Below are positions 8,452 through 18,156 of a stretch of DNA of 64,000 nt, one piece after another. Where the stretch lies: NCBI GenBank assembly GCA_902523515.1, contig CABYZT010000001.1, positions 124,001 to 188,000 on the forward strand, read 5' to 3'. Source of the DNA: an uncultured Pelagibacteraceae bacterium (GTDB lineage Bacteria; Pseudomonadota; Alphaproteobacteria; Pelagibacterales; Pelagibacteraceae). The notes below the pieces were generated by a model. It saw only the letters and a list, made by a program, of their open reading frames with translations. It was not told the DNA's origin and did not search any database. The translations under genes were made by a program, and so were the position numbers. Within the stretch, counting starts at the first letter, position 1. Each line of letters starts with the position of its first letter.

Positions 8452-10005
8452 ATGTTAAATAAAAGAGCAGATAAACTTGAATTATTAAGAATTGCTGAAG
8501 CTGTAGCTTTAGAAAAATCAATTGATAAAGAACTAATTATAAGTTCTATGGAAACTGGTATCGCTAAAGCTGCAAAATCAAAATTTGGACAGGAAAATGA
8601 AATTAAAGTTTCTATCAATAGAGACAATGGAGATATTGAGCTTTTTAGAAAATTGATAATTTCAGAAAATCCTGAAAATGCAAACACAGAGATTAAATTG
8701 GAGGATGCAATTAATTTAAATGAACTAAACAAAGATAAGTCTATTGGTGATGAAGTATTACAGCCACTTCCGTCATTTGATTTTGGAAGAATAGCAGCAC
8801 AAACAGCAAAGCAGGTAATTAGTTTCAATGTAAGAGAAGCAGAAAGAGAAAGACAATTTAATGATTTTATAGATAAGAAAGACACAATTGTCAGTGGTAT
8901 TGTTAAGAGATTAGAATTTGGAAATGTCATTGTTGATCTAGGAAGAACTGAAGCAATAGTTCAAAAAAATGAGTTGATACCTCGTGAAAATATTAAAGCG
9001 GGTGATCGTATAAAAGCTTATTGTTATGATGTAAGAAGAGAACCTAGAGGGCAACAAATATTTTTATCTAGAGCTCATCACAAATTTATGGAAAAGCTTT
9101 TTGTCCAAGAGGTTCCAGAAATCTATGATGGTTTAATTGAAATAAAATCTTCTTCAAGAGATCCTGGAAGTAGAGCTAAAATATGTGTGAAAGCAGTCGA
9201 TACATCTCTAGATCCAGTTGGTGCTTGTGTGGGCATGAGAGGTTCAAGAGTTCAAGCTGTAGTCAACGAACTTCAAGGAGAGAAAATTGACATAGTTAAT
9301 TGGTCAGAAGATCCTGCTGTTTTAGTTTCAAATGCACTATCCCCTGCTGAAGTACAAAGGGTTAATGTTGATAGTGAAAGAAAAAAACTTGATGTAATTC
9401 TTACCGAAGAAAATTTAAGTAAAGCAATTGGGAGAAGGGGTCAAAACGTCAGACTTGCAACAAAGCTATTAAATTATGAAATTAATATAATGACAGATGC
9501 AGAAGATTCTGAGCGGAGACAATTAGAATTTAAAGAAAAAACAGAGAATTTTGTAAAAAATTTAGAGTTAGATGAAACATTGGGACAGTTACTTGTTGCA
9601 GAAGGTTTTTCAACTATTGATGATATAAAAGACAGTTCCCTTGAAAATTTGATCAGGATTGAAGGTATAGAGGAAGATACTGCTAAAGCATTGATAGAAA
9701 GAGCCAAAGAGTTCCACGAAAAAGATCAGGAAGATATTTCTCAAAGAATTAAAGAATTAGGTCTTGAAGATGCTTTGATTAATTTAAAAGGATTAACCCC
9801 AGGAATGTTAGTTACACTTGGTGAGCAAAAAATTTTAAGTTTAGAAGATTTTGCAGACTTAGCATCTGATGAATTAACTGGCGGTTATGATGTAGTTAAA
9901 GGGGAGAGAGTAAAAATCCAAGGTTATCTTGAGGATTTTGCTTTATCAAAAGAAGAAGCAGATGAGCTTATTATGTCTGCGAGAAAAATTGTATATAAAG
10001 ATTGA
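8452..10005 (+). CDS. nusA: transcription termination/antitermination factor NusA
   Basis: This is a 517-residue NusA: N-terminal RNA polymerase-binding domain (residues 1-130), S1 domain (about 133-200, SGIVKRLEFGNVIVDLGRTEAIV), two KH domains (about 230-350, with VGMRGSRVQAVVNEL and AIGRRGQNVRLATKLL) and two C-terminal acidic helix-hairpin-helix repeats (about 365-515), as expected for Gram-negative NusA. The ATG at 8452 is chosen over the in-frame ATG at 8413 because the latter lies inside the leader hairpin and GGAG sits 11 bp before 8452. It is followed by infB after 10 bp, with ylxR missing. Confidence 0.96.
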   Translation: MLNKRADKLELLRIAEAVALEKSIDKELIISSMETGIAKAAKSKFGQENEIKVSINRDNGDIELFRKLIISENPENANTEIKLEDAINLNELNKDKSIGDEVLQPLPSFDFGRIAAQTAKQVISFNVREAERERQFNDFIDKKDTIVSGIVKRLEFGNVIVDLGRTEAIVQKNELIPRENIKAGDRIKAYCYDVRREPRGQQIFLSRAHHKFMEKLFVQEVPEIYDGLIEIKSSSRDPGSRAKICVKAVDTSLDPVGACVGMRGSRVQAVVNELQGEKIDIVNWSEDPAVLVSNALSPAEVQRVNVDSERKKLDVILTEENLSKAIGRRGQNVRLATKLLNYEINIMTDAEDSERRQLEFKEKTENFVKNLELDETLGQLLVAEGFSTIDDIKDSSLENLIRIEGIEEDTAKALIERAKEFHEKDQEDISQRIKELGLEDALINLKGLTPGMLVTLGEQKILSLEDFADLASDELTGGYDVVKGERVKIQGYLEDFALSKEEADELIMSARKIVYKD

Positions 10006-10015
10006 GTAATGAGAT

Positions 10016-12235
10016 ATGGAAAAAAAAACAAAATTAACAATTTCAGGCTCAGCCAAAAAAACAATAAAGAATATAGAGATTGTAAAAAATAAAGGTAACA
10101 ATACAGTATTGATTCAAAAGCAAGCTGGGAAATTTCCTAGCAAAGGTGGATCGTTTAGATCTAATGCGAATAAATCAAGAGTAACCTCAACTTTTAATAG
10201 AGGAGTTTCATTTAAACCTTCATTTAATTCTAAATCATCCGCTTTAACAAATGATTTTGAAAAGAGAAAACTAGCAGAGCAAAGAGCCACCAAGAGACTT
10301 AAAGGAAATAGTGAAAATAAAGATAAAAAGACTTTAAAAGCAGGTACTAAGAAAAGAGATTTAAAATTAACAGTTTCAAGAGCGTTAAGTGATGAAATTG
10401 ATGCAAAACAAAGAAGTCTAGCATCAGTTAAGAGAGCAAGACAAAAAGAAATAAAAAACGCTACAAAAATTGATTCTCAAGAAAATTTAAAACCAATTAA
10501 AAGAGATATTAAAATACCTGAAGCAATCACAGTCAGAGAACTGGCAAATAGGATGGCAGAACAATCAAGTAATGTGATTAAGCATTTATTTGGCATGGGC
10601 GTTACAGTGACTATCAATCAAACTTTAGCTGCTGATACTGCAGAATATTTAGTTAAAGAATTTGGTCATAACCCAATAAGAGAAGAAAAAGCAGAAGAAA
10701 TAATTCAAAAAATAAAAGCTTCAAGAACTGAAAATTTAAAAAATCGACCACCAATAGTCACTGTCATGGGCCACGTTGATCATGGTAAGACTTCAGTGCT
10801 AGACGTGCTTAGAAGCGCAAACGTGGTCTCAGGAGAATTTGGAGGAATAACTCAACATATTGGAGCCTATCAAATTGAAAACCAAGATAAAAAATTAACA
10901 TTTATCGATACTCCTGGCCATGCTGCTTTTACAGAGATGCGAGCAAGAGGATCAAAATTAACAGATGTGGTTGTATTAGTTGTTGCTGCAGACGATGGAG
11001 TTAAACCTCAAACTGTTGAGTCCATCAAACATGCAAAAGCTGCAAATGTTCCAATTGTTGTAGCTATAAATAAATGCGATCTCCCAGAGGCAGATCCTCA
11101 GAAAATAAAAAATCAATTATTAGAGCATGAATTAATTGCTGAAGATTTATCTGGTGATACTTTAATGGTTGAGATTTCAACTAAAACAAAACAAAACTTA
11201 GATAAATTAGTAGAGTCAATAATACTACAAGCAGAGATTTTAGATCTTAAAACGGATTATGAATCTAAAGCTACAGGTATAGTTTTAGAGTCAAAAATTG
11301 ATGTTGGTAGAGGTCCAGTTGCAAATATAATTATAACAACTGGAACACTTAAGAGAGGTGATTTTTTCGTAAGTGGTTTAAAATGGGGAAAAGTAAGAGC
11401 CATTATTAATGATAAAGGTAAAAATATTAATGAAGCATTACCTTCCACCCCTGTTGAAATTTTAGGAATAAATGGTGCAGCCAAAGCTGGAGACGATTTT
11501 ATTGTTCTTGGTACAGAAAAAGAAGCTAAAACACTAAGTGAAAATAGAGCTCAAGAGAGTAAGGATGGAAAAAATCCATTAACTTTTGCAACTCAAGACT
11601 CTGCTTTTTCAGATAAATCTACTGAAGAACTAAATTTAATTATTAAATCTGATGTACATGGATCGTCTGAAGCAATCAAAAATGCAATTAGTCAAATCAA
11701 ACATGACGAAGTTAAACCTAAAATAATTTTAGCAGATATTGGAATGGTAACAGAAACAGACGTTACATTAGCTAAAGCCTCTAATGCAGTATTAATAGCT
11801 TTCAATGTTAAACCAAGTAAGGAGGCAAAAAAACTTGCTGAAAATGAGAAGATAAAAATATCTTCTTACAATATTATTTATGAAGTTTTAGACTATATTA
11901 AAAAAAGGATGTCAGGTTTATTAGCACCTGATGTACAAGAAAAAATTACTGGCACCGCACAAATTTTAGAAATATTTAAAGTTTCGGGTGCAGGTAAAGT
12001 TGCTGGCTCAAAAGTAACTGAAGGAGAAATTAATAGTACTTCAGATGTAAGAATTATTAGAGATGGTGCTATTATATATACTGGAAAAGTTTCAACAATA
12101 TTTAGAGAAAAAAACCAAGTTAAACAGGTAAGTGATGGTCAAGAATGTGGAATTACTGTTAAAGATTATATGGATTTTCAAAAAAACGACACAATAGAAG
12201 CATTTAGTGTTACATCTACTGAGAGGTCAATTTAA
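10016..12235 (+). CDS. infB: translation initiation factor IF-2
   Basis: IF-2 is the GTPase that places initiator tRNA on the 30S subunit and promotes subunit joining. The 739-residue protein has a Lys/Arg-rich variable N-terminus (1-165), the IF2_N domain (about 168-220, [21 protein letters not shown]), G1 GHVDHGKT (252-259), G3 DTPGH, G4 NKCD, and the beta-barrel and C-terminal tRNA-binding domains. It is on the short side for the family because the N-terminal region is compact. The stop codon shares a base with the rbfA start (TAATG). Confidence 0.97.
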   Translation: MEKKTKLTISGSAKKTIKNIEIVKNKGNNTVLIQKQAGKFPSKGGSFRSNANKSRVTSTFNRGVSFKPSFNSKSSALTNDFEKRKLAEQRATKRLKGNSENKDKKTLKAGTKKRDLKLTVSRALSDEIDAKQRSLASVKRARQKEIKNATKIDSQENLKPIKRDIKIPEAITVRELANRMAEQSSNVIKHLFGMGVTVTINQTLAADTAEYLVKEFGHNPIREEKAEEIIQKIKASRTENLKNRPPIVTVMGHVDHGKTSVLDVLRSANVVSGEFGGITQHIGAYQIENQDKKLTFIDTPGHAAFTEMRARGSKLTDVVVLVVAADDGVKPQTVESIKHAKAANVPIVVAINKCDLPEADPQKIKNQLLEHELIAEDLSGDTLMVEISTKTKQNLDKLVESIILQAEILDLKTDYESKATGIVLESKIDVGRGPVANIIITTGTLKRGDFFVSGLKWGKVRAIINDKGKNINEALPSTPVEILGINGAAKAGDDFIVLGTEKEAKTLSENRAQESKDGKNPLTFATQDSAFSDKSTEELNLIIKSDVHGSSEAIKNAISQIKHDEVKPKIILADIGMVTETDVTLAKASNAVLIAFNVKPSKEAKKLAENEKIKISSYNIIYEVLDYIKKRMSGLLAPDVQEKITGTAQILEIFKVSGAGKVAGSKVTEGEINSTSDVRIIRDGAIIYTGKVSTIFREKNQVKQVSDGQECGITVKDYMDFQKNDTIEAFSVTSTERSI

Positions 12236-12603
12236 TGGCAGATAGAATAGGAAAATCAGTGTCACAAAGACAGCTTAGAGTAGGTGAAATGATTAAGCAG
12301 TCTTTAAGCATGATTTTTATAAGAAATGAGGCTAAGGTGCCGAATTTAGAAACAAACACTATAACGGTTACTGAGGTTAGAATGAGTCCCGATTTAAAAA
12401 TTGCAAAAGCATATGTTCTTCCATTGGGTGGAAAAGATGCTGAGGAAACAATTAATATTTTAAAGGAATATTCATATTTAATTAGAAAAATTTTATCACA
12501 AAAAGTGGTTATGAAATTTTTACCAAAATTACTTTTTAGAAAAGACGAATCTTTTGAGTATGCGGAAAAAATAGAAAACTTAATAAAACAAACAAATAAA
12601 TAG
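12235..12603 (+). CDS. rbfA: ribosome-binding factor A
   Basis: This 122-residue KH-like protein binds the 30S subunit during 16S rRNA maturation. Typical features are the N-terminal RVGEMIKQSLSMIF helix, the strand TVTEVRMSPDLKIAKAYV and the LRKxL-like segment YLIRKILSQKVVMKFLPKLLFRKDES. Its ATG overlaps the infB stop by one base. rpsO begins 12 bp downstream; truB, commonly between them, is absent. Confidence 0.95.
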   Translation: MADRIGKSVSQRQLRVGEMIKQSLSMIFIRNEAKVPNLETNTITVTEVRMSPDLKIAKAYVLPLGGKDAEETINILKEYSYLIRKILSQKVVMKFLPKLLFRKDESFEYAEKIENLIKQTNK

Positions 12604-12615
12604 GAAGAAAGAGGT

Positions 12616-12864
12616 ATGAACAAAAAGGCACAAGAATTAGCAATGCACGATAAAGATACTGGATCTTCAGAGATACAGATTGCTTTGCTAACAGAGAAAA
12701 TTGAAACTCTCTCTAAACATATTAAGCAATTTAAAAAGGATAAACATTCATCTGTTGGATTGTTGAGAGCGGTAAATAGAAGAAAGAAATTGTTAGAATA
12801 CCTAAAGAAAAATAAAATGGATTCTTACAAAAATGTACTGTCGAAATTGAATTTAAGAAAATAG
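12616..12864 (+). CDS. rpsO: 30S ribosomal protein S15
   Basis: This is an 82-residue S15 (89 in E. coli), a primary 16S rRNA binder of the platform. The signature [19 protein letters not shown] and the basic [22 protein letters not shown] are clear. The N-terminal helix is about seven residues shorter than in E. coli. A good Shine-Dalgarno (AGAGG) precedes the ATG, which is unusual in this weak-SD genome and fits high expression. It is followed by a pentamer repeat and pnp. Confidence 0.97.
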   Translation: MNKKAQELAMHDKDTGSSEIQIALLTEKIETLSKHIKQFKKDKHSSVGLLRAVNRRKKLLEYLKKNKMDSYKNVLSKLNLRK

Positions 12865-12880
12865 AAGTCAAGATAGATAG

Positions 12881-12929
12881 AACGGAATGGAATGGAACGA
12901 AACGAACGAAACGAAATGGAAATGAAATG
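12881..12929 (+). repeat. degenerate AAYGR pentamer repeat between rpsO and pnp
   Basis: About nine to ten tandem units of AAYGR (AACGG, AATGG, AATGG, AACGA, AACGA and so on) fill most of the 62-bp gap. The plus strand has almost no pyrimidine except one C or T per unit. The pnp start ATG (12927) is inside the last unit, so the repeat is the pnp ribosome-binding region. No terminator or RNase III-type hairpin is visible here, unlike the E. coli rpsO-pnp spacer. Confidence 0.85.
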
Positions 12930-14999
12930 TTTAAAGTACACAAGAAGGAAATTGAAGTAGCAGGAAAAAAGATAAGTTTAGAAACAGGTAAAGTAGCAAG
13001 GCAGGCAGACGGCGCAATAATTGCAACATGTGGAGAGACAGTCGTACTAGCAACAGTAGTAGGAGCAAAAAAAGTAAACCCTGATATGGATTACTTTCCA
13101 TTATCTGTAAATTACCAAGAAAAATATTATGCAGCAGGAAAAATCCCAGGTGGATATTTTAAAAGAGAAGCAAGACCAACTGAAAGTGAAACATTAATCT
13201 CTAGATTAATTGATAGACCAATCAGACCTTTATTTCCTGATGAATTTAAGAATGAGGTACAGTTATTACCAACTGTAATTTCATACGATAAAGAAAATGA
13301 ACCAGATATTTTATCAATCATTGCATCATCAGCAGCATTAGCTATATCAGGAATGCCATTTATGGGTCCTGTAGGGGCATCAAGGGTTGGCTTTATAGAT
13401 GGAAAATATGTTTTAAACCCATCTAAAGCAGAGTTGGTAAAATCGAAATTAGATTTAGTTGTAGCAGGTACAAAAGATGCTGTACTTATGGTTGAGTCTG
13501 AAGCAAGTGGTTTAACTGAAGAAGAAATGTTAAATGCAGTTAAATTTGGTCATGAGGGATTTGTTCCTGTAATTGAGATGATTGAGGAACTTGCAAAAGA
13601 ATGTAGAAAACCTGAGTGGACTGTTGAAAAGAAAGATCTATCAGAAGTTAAGAAAAAACTTGAAGAAACTTTTACAGAAGATCTTAAAAAAGCTTTTGCC
13701 ACAAGAGACAAACAAGATAGATCAAACCAAATTTCAGAGATTACTGATAAAGCTAAAAAGCTTTATGAGGAAGATGTAAATTACACAGAACTTGATGTTA
13801 ACAGTCAGTTAAAAAATCTAGAAAAATCAATTGTTAGAACAGATATTCTGAAAAATAAAAATAGAATTGATGGTCGAGGATTGTCAGATGTAAGACCTAT
13901 TTCTTGTGAAGTGGGTGTTTTACCAAGAGCACATGGCTCTGCATTATTTACTAGAGGTGAAACTCAAGCAATTGTTGTTGCAACTCTAGGCACATCTGAT
14001 GATGAGCAGAGAATTGAAAGCCTAGATGGGCTTCAAAGAGAACGATTTATGCTTCACTATAATTTTCCTCCTTTTTCAGTTGGTGAAACAGGAAGAATTG
14101 GAACAGGTAGAAGAGAAATTGGACATGGTAAATTAGCTTGGAGAGCAATCAACTCTTCATTACCAACAAAGGAGGCATTTCCATATACTTTTAGAGTAGT
14201 TTCAGAGATTACTGAGTCTAATGGTTCTTCTTCAATGGCTACTGTTTGTGGAACATCATTAGCATTAATGGACGCAGGAGTACCGATCAAAGAGCCAGTT
14301 GCAGGTATTGCAATGGGATTAATTAAGGAAGGCGATGATTTTAGTGTTCTATCGGATATTTTAGGTGATGAAGATCATCTTGGTGACATGGACTTCAAAG
14401 TTGCTGGAACTAAAGATGGAATTACTTCTCTTCAAATGGATATCAAAATCACAGGTATTACATTTGAAATCATGGAGCAGGCATTAAGCCAAGCTAAAGA
14501 AGGAAGGGTTCATATATTAGGAGAAATGAATAAAGCATTATCAGCCTCAAGAGCTGATGTTGGAAAGCACACCCCAAAAATGGAACAAGTTAATGTAGAT
14601 AAAAAAGACATTGCTGCTGTTATTGGAAAAGGTGGTGCAACGATCAGAGAGATAGTTGAAAAATCAGGTGCAAAAGTTGATGTAAATGATGAAGGTGTGG
14701 TTACAGTTGCTGCTCCAGATGAGGAATCTAGAAACATTGCAATGCAAATGATTAAAGATATCACTGCAAAAGCTGAATTAAATAAAATTTATTCAGGCAA
14801 AGTAATGAAGATTATGGAGTTTGGTGCATTTGTTAATTTCTTAGCAAAACAAGATGGACTTGTTCATATCTCAGAACTTGCAGATAAGAGAGTGGCCAAA
14901 GTTACCGATGTAGTTAAAGAAGGTGACGAGGTGAAAGTTAAAGTTATTGGTTTCGATAGAGGTAAAGTTAAACTTTCTATAAAACAAGCCATAGAGTAA
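12927..14999 (+). CDS. pnp: polynucleotide phosphorylase
   Basis: PNPase degrades RNA 3' to 5' by phosphorolysis. The 690-residue protein shows two RNase PH domains (about 10-230 and 310-540, with [33 protein letters not shown]), a helical linker between them, a KH domain ([20 protein letters not shown], about 560-600) and an S1 domain (about 615-690). Length is normal. The start ATG lies in the AAYGR repeat. It probably shares transcripts with rpsO. Confidence 0.98.
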   Translation: MFKVHKKEIEVAGKKISLETGKVARQADGAIIATCGETVVLATVVGAKKVNPDMDYFPLSVNYQEKYYAAGKIPGGYFKREARPTESETLISRLIDRPIRPLFPDEFKNEVQLLPTVISYDKENEPDILSIIASSAALAISGMPFMGPVGASRVGFIDGKYVLNPSKAELVKSKLDLVVAGTKDAVLMVESEASGLTEEEMLNAVKFGHEGFVPVIEMIEELAKECRKPEWTVEKKDLSEVKKKLEETFTEDLKKAFATRDKQDRSNQISEITDKAKKLYEEDVNYTELDVNSQLKNLEKSIVRTDILKNKNRIDGRGLSDVRPISCEVGVLPRAHGSALFTRGETQAIVVATLGTSDDEQRIESLDGLQRERFMLHYNFPPFSVGETGRIGTGRREIGHGKLAWRAINSSLPTKEAFPYTFRVVSEITESNGSSSMATVCGTSLALMDAGVPIKEPVAGIAMGLIKEGDDFSVLSDILGDEDHLGDMDFKVAGTKDGITSLQMDIKITGITFEIMEQALSQAKEGRVHILGEMNKALSASRADVGKHTPKMEQVNVDKKDIAAVIGKGGATIREIVEKSGAKVDVNDEGVVTVAAPDEESRNIAMQMIKDITAKAELNKIYSGKVMKIMEFGAFVNFLAKQDGLVHISELADKRVAKVTDVVKEGDEVKVKVIGFDRGKVKLSIKQAIE

Positions 15000-15004
15000 A
15001 AATA

Positions 15005-15026
15005 ATTTATTGGATAAATAATTTTT
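15005..15026 (+). terminator. weak AT-only terminator after pnp
   Basis: An ATTTAT/ATAAAT stem with a 3-base loop is followed by AA and five T within 6-27 bp of the pnp stop. The stem has only A-T pairs, so it is at best a weak terminator. Confidence 0.4.
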
Positions 15027-15037
15027 CTTATGTTTTA

Positions 15038-15808
15038 ATGAAAAAATTAAGTTGGTACTACAAAAGTTTAATTTTTAAATTAAAAAAAAAAATAAATTTA
15101 GACAAAGAAAAGAAAAAGAAAAATAAGACTCTTAATGAAATATTTAATTATTATGGATCTGATAAGGGAACAAGTGTAAAAAATCCTTATGGAAAAAATT
15201 CTAAAATTATAATTGGTCATGGCTTTGGTGAGTTCTATGAAAAACACTTCAAAAAATTAAAAAATAAAAAATTCAATTTTCTTGAAATAGGAACCTGGGA
15301 GGGAGCTTCTCTTGCATCTTTTTATAACTATTTCAACAAAGCATATATTTATGGAATTGATAGAAATTTTAAAAATAAATATTCTTCAAAACGTTTGAAG
15401 TTTTTATATTGTGATACTACAAAGATAAGTGACTTAACAAAAATACAAAAAAAAATTAGTAAAAAAAAATTTTTGATTATAATTGATGACGGATCTCATT
15501 TATTAAATGATATCATACATAATTTAAAATTTTTTTTTAAGTTTTTAGATAATGGGGGTTATTATGTCGTAGAAGATTATAATCATCCAAAGTATTATAC
15601 CTTTTTAAATAATTCTCAAAATAAAGAACTTTTATTTGATAAAATAATTTATAACCTAAAAAACAAATTTTTTTTTAAATCAAAAATCTTAAAAAAAAGT
15701 GATCAGCAATTTTTATTTAACAATATAGAGAAAATATATACCCACAAAGGAATAATGATAGATAAGAAAAAAAATGTTTCGGATATTTTAATTTTAAAAA
15801 AAAAATAA
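15038..15808 (+). CDS. class I SAM-dependent methyltransferase (sugar O-methyltransferase-like)
   Basis: This 256-residue protein resembles the Methyltransf_24/CmcI-like group that methylates sugars or natural products. Visible elements are YYGSDKGT (about 35-42), GFGEFYEKHF, the SAM-binding motif I FLEIGTWEGASL (about 80-91), an acidic IYGID end of strand 2, IIDDGSH (metal/catalytic acidic motif) and GGYYVVEDY. The N-terminal 30 residues are Lys-rich. It opens a group of glycan-type genes, so O-methylation of a surface sugar is the likely job (inferred). A decayed fragment of a second copy lies just downstream. Confidence 0.75.
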   Translation: MKKLSWYYKSLIFKLKKKINLDKEKKKKNKTLNEIFNYYGSDKGTSVKNPYGKNSKIIIGHGFGEFYEKHFKKLKNKKFNFLEIGTWEGASLASFYNYFNKAYIYGIDRNFKNKYSSKRLKFLYCDTTKISDLTKIQKKISKKKFLIIIDDGSHLLNDIIHNLKFFFKFLDNGGYYVVEDYNHPKYYTFLNNSQNKELLFDKIIYNLKNKFFFKSKILKKSDQQFLFNNIEKIYTHKGIMIDKKKNVSDILILKKK

Positions 15809-15908
15809 CTTACATATTTTAAATTACTATTAACTAAGACTGTAAAAATCTATGCTAATTATTACTCTTTTAGTTTTCTCATTATAACAACTGAATAACA
15901 TTTAGATA

Positions 15909-15974
15909 AAAATTAACTATATTATTGAGGATTACAATAGTCTTAAATATTATACACTTACTTTAAATTTATAA
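15909..15974 (+). pseudogene. remnant of a second methyltransferase copy
   Basis: In the 173-bp gap before the next gene, one frame reads NYIIEDYNSLKYYTLTLNL and then a stop. It matches GGYYVVEDYNHPKYYTFLNN of the intact methyltransferase at most positions (EDYN and KYYT identical). An upstream in-frame stop (15903-15905) and the absence of the rest of the domain show that only a short relic is left. This suggests duplication or replacement followed by decay. Confidence 0.6.
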
Positions 15975-15981
15975 TAAAAAA

Positions 15982-18141
15982 ATGAATATAAATAAAACTA
16001 AAAAAATATCTCACAGAAATAAGATATTTTATTTAAGTTTAGTTCTTTTATTTAATATTAAATTTTTTTTTGAGTACGCAATTTTTGATTATAAAATAAT
16101 TGGAGATACTTCAGCAGGATATAATATTTTCCAATATTTATATAACAATTTTTCTATTGAAAATAAAATTATTTCTTGGATAGAATTTATTGATGGTGGA
16201 TATCCAAATATCTTAGATTTAAAATTTTGGAATAGTTTTTTTATATACCCTTTTTTGATATTAAGTTATGTAATTAAAAATCCTTATATATCTTTTAATT
16301 TATATTTATCATTAATTTTTATAACTTTAGTTTATTCAATTAACAGAAATTTAGAATTTTTAGATCTTAAAAATAAAAATTTAATTTTACTTTTCATAGC
16401 AATATTAACATTATTTACATTAGATTTTAATTATATGCATCAGCATATTTTATCATCTATTTGGCTATTATATGTAAATTTTAGAATTCAAAAATATTTT
16501 ATAAATTATAAATTTATAGAGTTGATTAAAATTTTAGTATTTGGATCTTTAATATTATATTTTCATCCAACATATTTAAATTTAATTTATATATTTTATT
16601 TTGGATTTTTATTATTTTTTATATTTTTATTATTAAATTTAAGTCAAATAATAAAAAAATTTAAAATTAAAAAAAAAAATTTTTATTTCTTAATTCTTTC
16701 ATTTTTTGTTGTCTTTTTAGCTTATTTTGGTCTTGATTATGAAAGAGAGATAATAAATGTACTTTCGTCTGGTAGAAGCAAAGATGATCTCAAAGTTTCA
16801 TATGAAAGTTGGCTTTCATTAAACTCTTTTGATCCAAGAGTTTCTTTAGGACATTTTTTTTATCAAGATTGGATCGCAAATTATTTTCCATTAAATATTT
16901 CATTTGTTGGAATATTTTTGATTTTATTTTTTTTAATTTCAAAAAATAAAAGTTTATTTTTTCATTCGAATATTATTGCACAATTTATATTAGTTATATT
17001 ATTTTTTTATTTAGCTCATTTTTCAAGTTTTTATATTTTTGAAAAATATTTAAGCAAATTTTTATACAATTTTGTTCCTTTTATGGATTATACAAGGAAC
17101 TTCATTTTTGTATTATTTGGAGCAAAGTGTTTAATGATTATTTGTTTAGCTTTTTTGTTAGATAAATTTTTAAATAATATTAAAAATTTTAGTTTAAGTG
17201 ACTTAACTAAAATAAGTTTAATTTTCATTTTTTTATATTCAGAATTTTTATTTAGCTTTTTTAAGAATGCAATTGATAAAAAAATATATATTTTTTTTAT
17301 GTCTATAAGTATAATTTTCATCTCAATTAATTTTGTATTAATTTTTATGAAAAAACTTAACAAAAAAAATTTTATGTCATTAGTAGTTCTATCAGTTTTT
17401 GCAATTTATTTATCAAATTTTTATGCTGAACATTATAAAGTAATTAAGCCTAAAAAATTTGAAAAATTTGACGAAGTATATTTTAGCGATAAAGTAAATA
17501 TCTCAGAAGATTGTTTTTCATCGAGAGATATAAATAAAATTTATGATTATTATTTAAGCTATAATTTAAATAGATATACTCAAAAGTGGAACAGTTTTTT
17601 GTTGAATTCAAAATTAAGACCTTGTGAGGTTGTTACTAATCAAGTTATTGTTAGTAAATATTCGGATTTAACTACTGATAAACTATTTATTATAAATGCA
17701 ACTAAGGCTTATTCAGGTAAAACTGTTGATGGTAAATATGGTCAATATTGGGAAAGACCAAATCATGAATACAACATTAAAAAAAATTATAATGGAATCA
17801 ATTACAAAATATCAAATGTATATACTAATCAAGATAGCTTAAAATTTAATAGAATATCTAATTCAAATTATAAGATTAATAAAAATCCAATGATAAAAAA
17901 TATTCATACAAAAATTAGATATGATGACTATTGGAAAATTTTGAATAATTCAGAGGAAAATACTTCTCAAATTGTTAATAATAATGGATATTTAGAGATT
18001 AGAAATCTTAAAGGAATTTCTGAGGTTAAAATTAAATATGTAAATATTTTTTTGGATTTTATAAATCATATAACATTAATTATATCTTTATTTATTGTTA
18101 TTTTTACATTAACAAAAATTTTTAAAAATGAGTATTCTTAA
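15982..18141 (+). CDS. large multi-spanning membrane protein, possibly GT-C/YfhO-like
   Basis: I do not recognise this 719-residue protein with certainty. It has about twelve hydrophobic segments in residues 15-470, a short periplasmic-type loop after the first helix (GDTSAGYNIFQYLYNNF and IDGGYPN), a soluble C-terminal part (about 475-680) and a final membrane helix. This layout, with an acidic residue in the first loop and a C-terminal soluble domain, is seen in GT-C glycosyltransferases and YfhO-type proteins that use polyprenyl-linked sugars. The two GT2 genes that follow support a lipid-linked glycan role. Codons are almost entirely A/T-ending, even for this genome. Confidence 0.55.
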   Translation: MNINKTKKISHRNKIFYLSLVLLFNIKFFFEYAIFDYKIIGDTSAGYNIFQYLYNNFSIENKIISWIEFIDGGYPNILDLKFWNSFFIYPFLILSYVIKNPYISFNLYLSLIFITLVYSINRNLEFLDLKNKNLILLFIAILTLFTLDFNYMHQHILSSIWLLYVNFRIQKYFINYKFIELIKILVFGSLILYFHPTYLNLIYIFYFGFLLFFIFLLLNLSQIIKKFKIKKKNFYFLILSFFVVFLAYFGLDYEREIINVLSSGRSKDDLKVSYESWLSLNSFDPRVSLGHFFYQDWIANYFPLNISFVGIFLILFFLISKNKSLFFHSNIIAQFILVILFFYLAHFSSFYIFEKYLSKFLYNFVPFMDYTRNFIFVLFGAKCLMIICLAFLLDKFLNNIKNFSLSDLTKISLIFIFLYSEFLFSFFKNAIDKKIYIFFMSISIIFISINFVLIFMKKLNKKNFMSLVVLSVFAIYLSNFYAEHYKVIKPKKFEKFDEVYFSDKVNISEDCFSSRDINKIYDYYLSYNLNRYTQKWNSFLLNSKLRPCEVVTNQVIVSKYSDLTTDKLFIINATKAYSGKTVDGKYGQYWERPNHEYNIKKNYNGINYKISNVYTNQDSLKFNRISNSNYKINKNPMIKNIHTKIRYDDYWKILNNSEENTSQIVNNNGYLEIRNLKGISEVKIKYVNIFLDFINHITLIISLFIVIFTLTKIFKNEYS

Positions 18142-18156
18142 ATTTATAAAAGTTAA

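Noticed and set aside
8406-8930. Minus-strand frame opposite nusA
   Set aside because: Ser/Leu-rich antisense shadow; nusA is clearly the coding strand.
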